DNA of 12,805 bases, from the NCBI GenBank assembly GCA_002392385.1, contig DGGX01000073.1, forward strand, positions 1-12,805. The letters run 5' to 3'. The position numbers and the translations under genes were made by a program. The notes under the pieces were generated by a model, which saw only the letters and a program-made list of their open reading frames with translations, was not told the origin of the DNA and did not search any database. The stretch comes from Lachnospiraceae bacterium UBA3863 (GTDB lineage Bacteria > Bacillota > Clostridia > Lachnospirales > Lachnospiraceae). Of the stretch, positions 6,614 to 12,805 are shown in pieces; the stretch's first letter is position 1, and each line of letters opens with the position of its first letter.

Positions 6614-7404
6614 GGCAGATATCCTTCCTCCTGCATACTGGTATAGCGCAGGTCTCCGATAATCAGGTGATCCAGCAGCGGGATATCCAAAAGCTTTCCG
6701 GCCCCGGCGATCCGCTCCGTGACACGGAGGTCCTCTTCGCTGGGCGTGGGATCGCCGCTCGGATGGTTGTGGAGCAGAACGATACCCGAGGCGGCATCAT
6801 GCAGTGCTTCTTCAAATATTCTGCGAATGGGCAGAACAGTCATCTCAGCGCTTCCGACGGACAGGGCCACCTCCCGGATCAGGCACAGGCGGCTGTCCAG
6901 AAGCAGCAGGATGGCGTGCTCGCTCTTCTTGTGCCGCAGCCGCTCCATATAGACCGCGGCGATGGTGGACGGCTCCCGGAAGGACAGGGTCCGGCTATGC
7001 CGCTGGGCATTCATGCGGAGGCTGATCTCCGCCAGGGCCAGCAGCTTGACGGCTCTGACCGAGCCGATCCCGTGCACAGTCTCCAGATCCTCCCTGCGCA
7101 GGTCATATAAAGACAGCAGAGACGGATTCTGCGGGTCCTTGAGCTCCAATACGCGGGCGGCCAGCTCCGTGGCGCTGAGATCCTTTGTGCCGGTCCTGAG
7201 AATGATCGCCACAAGCTCGGCGTCTGTCAGGCTCTCCGCCCCCCGCTCCATGAACCGCTCGTAGGGGAGCTGGTCCTTGCGGAGCCCTCTTGAAGGCTCC
7301 GGCGCTGCATGCCTGCGGACCGGAGCGGGACTTTCGAAAGCGCTTTCCGAAGTGATTGCTGAAATGTTTTCGGTTTCCTGGTTTCTTACGTTGACTTCAC
7401 TCAT
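6610..7404 (-). CDS. radC: RadC family protein (UPF0758, JAB/MPN metalloprotease-like)
   Basis: 264 aa from the chosen start. The N-terminal part carries the family opening LPYERFMERGAESLTDAEL (about 46-64) and a helix-hairpin-helix stretch around VHGIGSVRAVKLL (110-122). The C-terminal part is a JAB/MPN-like domain with HNHPSGDPTPSEED at 212-225 and a later LDH (about 244-246), giving a plausible metal site of two histidines plus Asp; Glu162 is a candidate MPN glutamate. The biochemical role of the family is unsettled; the old DNA-repair assignment is not well supported. I chose ATG 7402-7404 because GGGAGGG lies six bases upstream. A TTG at 7467 in the same frame lacks such a site and adds an unconserved leader. 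In Firmicutes radC usually precedes mreB; here it overlaps the PBP gene. Confidence 0.93.
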   Translation of the reverse strand: MSEVNVRNQETENISAITSESAFESPAPVRRHAAPEPSRGLRKDQLPYERFMERGAESLTDAELVAIILRTGTKDLSATELAARVLELKDPQNPSLLSLYDLRREDLETVHGIGSVRAVKLLALAEISLRMNAQRHSRTLSFREPSTIAAVYMERLRHKKSEHAILLLLDSRLCLIREVALSVGSAEMTVLPIRRIFEEALHDAASGIVLLHNHPSGDPTPSEEDLRVTERIAGAGKLLDIPLLDHLIIGDLRYTSMQEEGYLP

Positions 7405-7410
7405 TTTCTG

Positions 7411-7417
7411 CCCTCCC
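7411..7417 (-). promoter_or_regulatory. Ribosome binding site fixing the radC start
   Basis: GGGAGGG on the minus strand, six bases before ATG 7402-7404. It makes this ATG much better than the upstream in-frame TTG at 7465-7467. Confidence 0.8.
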
Positions 7418-7473
7418 TGCAACAAGCTCTGATATGCTCCTGCGAAGGCGGGCGGACGCTCGCTCAATACATT

Positions 7474-8817
7474 CTATAGTTCGATCAGACCGCGGTCAAG
7501 AAGATTCTGCAAGGTCCGGAGGATCCCCAGCTTGGCGTGAGGCCATGACAGACCGCCCTGGAAATAGACATTGTAGGGGGGCTTGATGGGGCCGTCGGCG
7601 CTCAGCTCGATAGAGGAACCGGAGACAAAAGCACCGGCCGCCATGATCACGTCGCTGTCGTAACCCGGCATGGGAGCAGGCTGGGCACTGACAAAGCTGT
7701 CCACAGGGGAAGCGCTCTGGATGCCCTGGCAGAAGGCGATCACGCCTTCAGGCGTGCCGAAGGTTATGGCCTGGATGATGTCGCTGCGCTCTTCCGTCCC
7801 GTTGGGAAGGACCTCAAAGCCCAGCTTCTCATAGCAGCGGGCCGCGAAGACCGCGCCTTTGAGGGCCGCTGCTGTGACGACGGGTCCCATAAAGAAGCCC
7901 TGATAGAAGGCGGGCAGCAGGTCCAGGGAGGCGCCGACTTCCTTGCCCAGGCCCGGAGAGGTCAGACGGACAGCCGCGTTCTCCACGCACTCCCGGGTGC
8001 CGGCGATATAGCCGCCGATGGGAGCCAGTCCCCCGCCCGGGTTCTTGATGAGAGAGCCCACGACCATATCCGCTCCCACGTGGGAGGGCTCCAGCCGCTC
8101 GACGAACTCACCGTAACAGTTGTCCACCATGATCCTGACATCCCGGCGGCAGCTTCTGACGGTCTCGATGGCGGCGGCGATCTGGGCGATGGTCAGTGTC
8201 CGGCGGGAAGCATAGCCCTTGGACCTCTGAATGGCGACAAGACGGACGCTTTCATTCTTCAGGGCTTTGCGGATCCCGGCCAGGTCGAATTCTCCGTCCT
8301 CGGTGAGATCCACCTGCCTGTAGCCGATGCCGTATTCAGCGAGAGATCCCCTGGAAGGCCGGATCCCTATGACCTCCTCCAGGGTGTCGTAGGGCTTGCC
8401 GGAGATGGATAGAAGGGTGTCGCCGGGCCGCAGGTTGCTCATGAGCGCCAGGGCCAGGGCGTGGGTGCCGCAGGTGATCTGGGGCCTTACCAGCGCGTCT
8501 TCCGTGCCAAAATAGTCCGCGTAGACCTGCTCCAGGCCGTCCCGGCCTATATCGTCATAACCATAGCCGGTCGTGCCCTTCAGGTGTGCCTCGCCGATAT
8601 GGGCCCTCTGCATGGCCCGCAGGATCCGCAGCTGGGCATGCTCAGCGCCGGCGTCGATCCTCTGAAAACGGGGTTCCAGATCCTCCAGAACAGGCCGGGC
8701 GTAGGCCATGACCCGGTCAGAGACCCCCAGAGTCGCGTAGAGCCTGTCCATGGTCTCCCCGGTGATGTTCCCATCTGCCCGGTCTGTATTGATCTGTGTC
8801 TGATAATTCTCTTCCAT
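7474..8817 (-). CDS. ynbB: Methionine gamma-lyase-like PLP enzyme (YnbB / 'aluminium resistance' family)
   Basis: 447 aa from the chosen start, a fold-type I PLP enzyme of the family annotated as methionine gamma-lyase family or aluminium resistance protein. PLP-fold features: ITCGTHALALAL at 114-125 (phosphate-binding turn), VDNCYGEF at 231-238 (the Asp that pairs with the PLP ring nitrogen) and SLIKNPGGGLAP at 255-266, where Lys258 should form the Schiff base. KGTTGYGYDDIGRDGLE at 80-96 is typical of this family rather than true MetB/MGL. The real substrate is not established. Its place next to miaA matches Firmicutes, although in B. subtilis hfq lies between them. I prefer ATG 8815-8817, which gives close to the family length. 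A GTG at 8908-8910 overlaps the miaA stop (GTGA) and would add 31 basic residues, but it has only a weak binding site. Confidence 0.88.
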   Translation of the reverse strand: MEENYQTQINTDRADGNITGETMDRLYATLGVSDRVMAYARPVLEDLEPRFQRIDAGAEHAQLRILRAMQRAHIGEAHLKGTTGYGYDDIGRDGLEQVYADYFGTEDALVRPQITCGTHALALALMSNLRPGDTLLSISGKPYDTLEEVIGIRPSRGSLAEYGIGYRQVDLTEDGEFDLAGIRKALKNESVRLVAIQRSKGYASRRTLTIAQIAAAIETVRSCRRDVRIMVDNCYGEFVERLEPSHVGADMVVGSLIKNPGGGLAPIGGYIAGTRECVENAAVRLTSPGLGKEVGASLDLLPAFYQGFFMGPVVTAAALKGAVFAARCYEKLGFEVLPNGTEERSDIIQAITFGTPEGVIAFCQGIQSASPVDSFVSAQPAPMPGYDSDVIMAAGAFVSGSSIELSADGPIKPPYNVYFQGGLSWPHAKLGILRTLQNLLDRGLIEL

Positions 8818-8906
8818 AAATACTGTCGTTCCTCTTCTTCTGTCTGTCAGGATCTGCACGCGGGCAGCCCCGTCGGTATTTCCTTTCCGGTGCCGTGAAA
8901 AGACCT

Positions 8907-9896
8907 TCACCGGGGAAAGAGCCTGTCCCTGACCAGTTGCTCCATATAGGTATACAGCGCGGCGGTGTCATCGAACCGATCGGTGTCGATGAAGACCGCG
9001 TCCGGTTCTCTGCGGAACCAGGTGAGCTGCCGTTTGGCATAGTGACGGGAATCTCTTTTGATCCGTCTTACGGCCTCCTCCAGGCTGAACTCACCGTCCA
9101 TGTACTGAAGGAGCTGCTTATAGCCCAGCCCCTGCATGGAGACGTCCCGGCTGCTCAGGCCGGCCGCCCGCAGCCTCTCCACCTCTTCCACAAGGCCTCT
9201 CTCCATCATCCGGTCGACCCGCAGGTCGATCCGCCTGTAGAGCTCTTCCCGGGGCACGTTCAGGACCATAAAGACGGTCCGGAAGGCCGGCGGGCGCTGT
9301 CTCTGTTCCCGGTTGTGGTCAGAGATCCTGCCGCCGCTAAGGCGCGCGAACTCCAGGGCGCGGATGACCCTTTTTACATTGTTGGGATGGATCTGGGCCG
9401 CCGCCTCGGGATCCTCTTCCATCAGCATGGCGTGCAGGGCCTGGGGGCCCTTGTCCTCCGCCAGTGACTGGAGGGAAGCGCGGAGGGCGTCATCGGCTTC
9501 CATCCGGGTGAAATCCACCTGGTAGAGCAGGGCCTGTATATAGAAGCCCGTGCCTCCCGCCAGGATGGGGAGTCTGCCCTTGGCCAGGATATCCCGCACG
9601 GCCGCGTCCGCCTCATTCCGGAAACGGACAACGTTCCACTCCTCTTCGGGGTCGACCACATCCAGGAGATAGTGGGGGATGCCCTGCATCTCCTCCTCCG
9701 TGATCTTGGCGCTGCCGATATCCATGCCCCGGTATACCTGCATGGAATCCGCGGAGATCACACTGCCCTGAAAGACCCGGGCCAGATGGACGGCCGCGTC
9801 GCTCTTGCCGGAGGCTGTGGGACCGGCTACGATGACCAGCGGCGGGCGGGGATCCGGCTGACCGGTCATCTTTGGAATATGCTCAGTCATGGTCAT
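8907..9896 (-). CDS. miaA: tRNA dimethylallyltransferase MiaA
   Basis: 329 aa. It transfers the dimethylallyl group from DMAPP to A37 of tRNAs that read codons beginning with U (i6A37), stabilising codon-anticodon pairing. The P-loop GPTASGKS is at 25-32, DSMQVYRGMDIGSAK at 50-64 (tRNA/active-site region), GGTGFYIQALL at 114-124, QGLGYK at 255-260 and YAKRQLTWFR at 286-295, all family signatures in the right order. The start is ATG 9894-9896, with AAAGG five bases upstream; a second ATG two codons on (9888-9890) is nearly as good. The frame stays open another 39 codons into mutL, but that part lacks MiaA character. It lies 41 bases after the mutL stop and is likely co-transcribed with mutL. 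Confidence 0.96.
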   Translation of the reverse strand: MTMTEHIPKMTGQPDPRPPLVIVAGPTASGKSDAAVHLARVFQGSVISADSMQVYRGMDIGSAKITEEEMQGIPHYLLDVVDPEEEWNVVRFRNEADAAVRDILAKGRLPILAGGTGFYIQALLYQVDFTRMEADDALRASLQSLAEDKGPQALHAMLMEEDPEAAAQIHPNNVKRVIRALEFARLSGGRISDHNREQRQRPPAFRTVFMVLNVPREELYRRIDLRVDRMMERGLVEEVERLRAAGLSSRDVSMQGLGYKQLLQYMDGEFSLEEAVRRIKRDSRHYAKRQLTWFRREPDAVFIDTDRFDDTAALYTYMEQLVRDRLFPR

Positions 9897-9937
9897 CCTG
9901 GCCTTTCTTCTCTGTCTGATGAGGGATAATTGCTGCG

Positions 9938-11977
9938 TCACACGAGCCTTTTGAACTTCCTGTCCATGTCGCTCTTGTCCATGATGATCATGGTGGGGCG
10001 CCCGTGGGGACAATGGTAGGGATCTTCCAGGGTCAGCAGTTCGCCGATCAGGGTCTCCGCCTCTTCCCTCTTGAGGAGGGAGCTGCCCTTGACAGCCGCC
10101 TTGCAGGACATGGTGGCGATCCGTGACAGGATCATCTGCGGCTTGCCCTGCAGCCTGTCTCCCATGATCTCGTCCAGGGTATCCCTGAAGAGCTCCACGG
10201 GATCGCTGCTGAAGAGCTCCAGGGGTATGCCCCGTATGGCGTAGGAGCCCTGTCCCAGGTCCTCGATCTCATAACCCAGCTGGCGGAAGACGTCTGCGCA
10301 GCGCTGGTAGGCCTCCTCTTCTCTTCCGCTGAGGGTGACGGCCCTGGGCGGGAGCAGCTGCTGGGTGCCGGCCGCGTCCGTCCTGCCCGTGACTCTCTTC
10401 ATGATCCGCTCATAATTGACCTTCTCGTGGGCGGCATGCTGGTCGATCAGCAGGAGCCTGTCGGACTCCTCCACGATCCAGTAGGTGCCGAAGATCTGTC
10501 CGACGATCCGGAAGAAGGCCGCCTTCTCTTCCGTGAGAAAACGTTCCTCCGGCACCGGCTCGAAATCAGTGCCGGCAAAAAGCTCCATCTGCACAGGCCG
10601 CAGGTCCGCCGGCTGACTGGCCGCCTCTGCGGAGGCATCAGCAGGTGCCGCGGGGATCGGTGTGCTGGTGTTTACCGGGTCCGTTCTGCGCCGGTCATCG
10701 AAGAAGAGATCCTCCTGGTCTTCCTGCCCGCCGAAGGTAAGGCTGTCCCGCACAAAGGCCGCGGGCGCGGCCTGCAGGGTACTTTCATAAGAGGAGGGGG
10801 CAGGGATCCGGGGTTCCCGGGCAGCGCTCTCAAAGGGCTCCGGGGCCGCTTCCTTCTGCAGGGTCTCTTCTCTCTCCGCCTCTTCCTGCCGCTGCCGCTG
10901 CAGCTCCTCCGCGTATGTTTCCGGCTTCTCCCGCGGGATCAGCTCGTAGCTGTGCAGGGCCTTATGGACCTCCTCGTCCACGAACTGCAGGATCTTCCGG
11001 CTGTCGGTGAACCGGACCTCCATCTTGTTGGGGTGCACATTGACGTCCACCTCCGAGGGCGGCATCCGCAGGTGCAGGACCGCGAAGGGGAACCGGTGCT
11101 GCATGAGGTCAGTCCTGTAGCCCTTCTCCAGAGCCGTGGACAGAAGGTCGCTCTGCAGCATTCTCCCGTTGACGAAAAAGGTCTCGAAGCTCCTTGAGCC
11201 GCGGCTTGTCTCGGGCCTGCCCACAAAGCCCTCCAGGACCAGGCCGTCCTCCTCGGCTCTGACCGGCAGGATCAGGCCGGCCGTCTCCCTGCCGTAGATC
11301 CGGTAGATCAGCTCCTTGAGGTCACCGCTGCCGGTGGTGTGGAGCTTCTCCCTGCCATCCGCCCGGAAGTGGAAGGAAATGTCCGGATGGGACAGGGCGA
11401 ACTGTTCCATGAGGCCCGCGATCCTGCCTGTCTCCGCGCGGGCGGAGCGGAGGAATTTCTTGCGCACGGGCACATTGTAGAAAAGGTCCCGCACCAGGAT
11501 GGTGGTGCCGTCCGGAGCGCCGATCTCCTCTGTCTCCAGCCGGGTGGTCTGGTCAGGCTCCCCCTGTCCGGAAGCATCCTGGGCGGCGAAGGTCTCCGGG
11601 ACATTGACGGCCCGGACGCCGGTCAGGCTGCCGCGGGTCTTGGTGATGATCTCCACCATGGAGACGGCCGCTATGCTGGCCAGGGCCTCTCCGCGGAAGC
11701 CCAGGGTCTCCAGCTGCTGCAGGTCGGCGTCGTCCCGGATCTTGCTGGTGGCATGGCGCCGGAAGGCCAGAGGAATATCCTCCGCTTCAATGCCGGACCC
11801 GTTGTCCGTGACACGGATCATGGCGGCGCCGCCGTCGCGGATCTCCACAGAGATGGCGCCGGCACCGGCATCGATGGCATTCTCCACCAGCTCCTTGACA
11901 ACGCTGGCGGGTCTCTCCACCACTTCTCCCGCGGCTATGCGGCCGATCGTGTCGGCACTCAGTACATGGATCTTCAT
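9938..11977 (-). CDS. mutL: DNA mismatch repair protein MutL with endonuclease motif
   Basis: 679 aa. It couples MutS mismatch recognition to strand incision. The N-terminal GHKL ATPase shows ENAIDAG (32-38, with the catalytic Glu and Mg-binding Asn), DNGSGI (58-63), GFRGEAL (93-99) and VNVHPNKMEVRF (312-323). A long, Glu/Ala/Pro-rich linker (about 350-475) follows. The C-terminal domain has DQHAAHEKVNYE (512-523), the DQHA(x)2E(x)4E nicking motif, with supporting SCKAAVKG (624-631), CPHGRP (656-661) and terminal FKR (675-677). QQLLPP at 539-544 fits the QxxLxP clamp-binding motif of B. subtilis MutL. The enzyme should therefore be a MutH-independent nickase. Start ATG 11975-11977; AGG lies about nine bases upstream. 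It follows mutS by 60 bases. Confidence 0.97.
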   Translation of the reverse strand: MKIHVLSADTIGRIAAGEVVERPASVVKELVENAIDAGAGAISVEIRDGGAAMIRVTDNGSGIEAEDIPLAFRRHATSKIRDDADLQQLETLGFRGEALASIAAVSMVEIITKTRGSLTGVRAVNVPETFAAQDASGQGEPDQTTRLETEEIGAPDGTTILVRDLFYNVPVRKKFLRSARAETGRIAGLMEQFALSHPDISFHFRADGREKLHTTGSGDLKELIYRIYGRETAGLILPVRAEEDGLVLEGFVGRPETSRGSRSFETFFVNGRMLQSDLLSTALEKGYRTDLMQHRFPFAVLHLRMPPSEVDVNVHPNKMEVRFTDSRKILQFVDEEVHKALHSYELIPREKPETYAEELQRQRQEEAEREETLQKEAAPEPFESAAREPRIPAPSSYESTLQAAPAAFVRDSLTFGGQEDQEDLFFDDRRRTDPVNTSTPIPAAPADASAEAASQPADLRPVQMELFAGTDFEPVPEERFLTEEKAAFFRIVGQIFGTYWIVEESDRLLLIDQHAAHEKVNYERIMKRVTGRTDAAGTQQLLPPRAVTLSGREEEAYQRCADVFRQLGYEIEDLGQGSYAIRGIPLELFSSDPVELFRDTLDEIMGDRLQGKPQMILSRIATMSCKAAVKGSSLLKREEAETLIGELLTLEDPYHCPHGRPTMIIMDKSDMDRKFKRLV

Positions 11978-12013
11978 ACGCGCTTACCTGTTCTGTCTTC
12001 CTCTTCTGTCCTT

Positions 12014-12049
12014 TTATACCGCCTTTTATCCCGGCTTTTATTCCGCCTT
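12014..12049 (-). repeat. Three tandem 12-bp units at the mutS terminus, giving three in-frame stops
   Basis: On the minus strand the units are AAGGCGGAATAA (12038-12049), AAGCCGGGATAA (12026-12037) and AAGGCGGTATAA (12014-12025). Each is four codons ending in TAA in the mutS frame, so the true stop is followed by two backup stops. Each pair of units differs at two or three positions. The repeat looks like duplication of the last codons of mutS. Confidence 0.85.
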
Positions 12050-12805
12050 CCAGCGGTTCTTCAGTTCGCTCTGCAGACGATAGAGGGTGTTCAGGGCATC
12101 CAGAGGGGTCATGTTCTGAATGTCCGCCTCCTCCAACTGGCGGAGGATCTCCTTGTCGGAGGAGGTCTCGAAGAGACTCATCTGCTGCAGGTCTACATCG
12201 TCGTAATGCCGGGCCTTGCCGGCCGGCTTGCCGCCTCCCCCCGCCTGGATCTTCTGGATCTGGTCCATAATGTCGTTGTCGGACAGCTGGGCCACCAGCT
12301 CCCGGGCACGGTCGATGACGATGTCCGGCAGGCCGGCCAGACGGGCCACCTGAATGCCGTAGCTCTTGTCCGCGCCGCCCTTCACGATCTTGCGGAGAAA
12401 TACGATATTGTCACCGCTCTCCCTGACCGCTATGCAGTAGTTGTTGACATTGTCGATCTTGCCCTCCAGCTCGGTCAGCTCATGATAATGAGTGGCGAAA
12501 AGGGTCTTGGCCCCCAGATAATGGCGGTTGGAGATGTGCTCGATCACCGCCCAGGCGATAGACATGCCGTCATAGGTGGAGGTGCCCCGGCCGATCTCGT
12601 CCAGGATAATCAGGCTGTTTTTCGTCGCGTTACGGAGGATGTGCGCGGTTTCGCTCATCTCCACCATGAAGGTGCTCTGGCCGCTGGCCAGGTCGTCGCT
12701 GGCGCCTACCCGGGTGAAAATCCGGTCGCACACCGGCAGGCAGGCTTCCTTTGCCGGGACAAAGCTGCCGATCTGCGCCATCAGGCAAATCAGCGCAACC
12801 TGGCG
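12038..12805 (-). CDS. mutS: DNA mismatch repair ATPase MutS, C-terminal part (5' end outside window)
   Basis: The last 255 residues of MutS, which binds mismatches and small loops and recruits MutL in an ATP-dependent way. The fragment enters at RQVALI, directly after the place where the Walker A GPNMAGKST motif stands in full-length proteins, so the P-loop lies just off the edge. Visible here are [10 protein letters not shown] (signature region, about 41-50), the Walker B ILDEIGR (67-73) with [17 protein letters not shown] (101-110) and [17 protein letters not shown] (144-160). Near the end QMSLF (208-212) matches the QxSLF sliding-clamp motif, in the position known for B. subtilis MutS. 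The C-terminal [14 protein letters not shown] helix is normal. The first Met in the fragment is internal, not a start. Confidence 0.97.
   Translation of the reverse strand, partial: RQVALICLMAQIGSFVPAKEACLPVCDRIFTRVGASDDLASGQSTFMVEMSETAHILRNATKNSLIILDEIGRGTSTYDGMSIAWAVIEHISNRHYLGAKTLFATHYHELTELEGKIDNVNNYCIAVRESGDNIVFLRKIVKGGADKSYGIQVARLAGLPDIVIDRARELVAQLSDNDIMDQIQKIQAGGGGKPAGKARHYDDVDLQQMSLFETSSDKEILRQLEEADIQNMTPLDALNTLYRLQSELKNRWKAE

Noticed and set aside
5435..6646. 403-codon open frame on the plus strand
   Set aside because: It lies opposite the N-terminal half of PBP2, has a low-complexity Gly/Val/Asp/His-rich translation and no recognisable motif; a shadow of the real gene.
7405..7467. 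21-codon upstream extension of radC beginning with TTG
   Set aside because: GGGAGGG stands six bases before ATG 7402-7404, and the extension contains that site within its own codons.
8815..8840. Similar purine-rich GACAGA/AAGAGGA leaders before ynbB, miaA and mutL
   Set aside because: Most simply explained as Shine-Dalgarno-rich leaders; the matches are short and not aligned at a constant distance from the start codons.
9897..10013. 39-codon upstream extension of miaA overlapping the mutL 3' end
   Set aside because: It reads MutL codons in another frame, has no MiaA-like sequence, and ATG 9894-9896 with AAAGG upstream gives a normal MiaA.
12014..12030. TATAAA-like sequences before mutL considered as a promoter
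   Set aside because: They belong to the 12-bp tandem repeat, and no TTGACA-like box lies 16-18 bases upstream on the minus strand.

Overview
The window looks like a chromosomal segment from a moderately high-GC member of the Clostridia, most likely Lachnospiraceae or a near relative. The pointers are the gene order (mutS-mutL-miaA-ynbB family, then radC-PBP2-minC-rodA-mgsA), strong AGGAGG-type ribosome binding sites, several TTG starts, and a small P-loop ATPase of a type I associate with Lachnospiraceae. No species can be named from the sequence alone. All ten genes are on the minus strand, so transcription runs from the high to the low coordinates, and they are packed almost without gaps. 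I see no RNA gene, insertion sequence, CRISPR array or phage gene.

Region 1 (12805 down to about 7474) carries information-processing genes: the C-terminal part of mutS (cut by the window edge), mutL with an endonuclease site, miaA (tRNA dimethylallyltransferase) and a PLP enzyme of the YnbB/methionine gamma-lyase-like family. mutS ends in a three-copy 12-bp tandem repeat that places three in-frame TAA stops in a row.

Region 2 (7404 down to 433) is a tightly coupled cell-shape and cell-wall operon: radC, a very long class B penicillin-binding protein (PBP2 type), minC, rodA, an mgsA-like gene and a lipoprotein D,D-carboxypeptidase. Stop and start codons overlap (TTGA, TTGA, ATGA) or lie within 8 nt, except that dacA overlaps mgsA more deeply. 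In many Firmicutes mreB, mreC and mreD sit between radC and PBP2/minC, and minD (often with minE) sits between minC and rodA. All five are absent here with no remnants. The MinC that remains has lost the RSGQ-type MinD-contact signature, and the MgsA-like protein has Met and Asn where the two catalytic aspartates of methylglyoxal synthase should be. The operon therefore looks like a reduced, re-purposed version of the elongation/division cluster: the SEDS polymerase/transpeptidase pair stays, while the MreBCD scaffold and the MinDE oscillator are gone from the locus. A coccoid or otherwise unusual cell shape is a reasonable inference but not proven.

Region 3 (432 down to 1) holds a consensus-like sigma-A promoter directly behind the carboxypeptidase stop codon, a leader with a stem-loop, and the start of a lower-GC gene for a small P-loop ATPase that runs off the window. 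It is a separate transcription unit.
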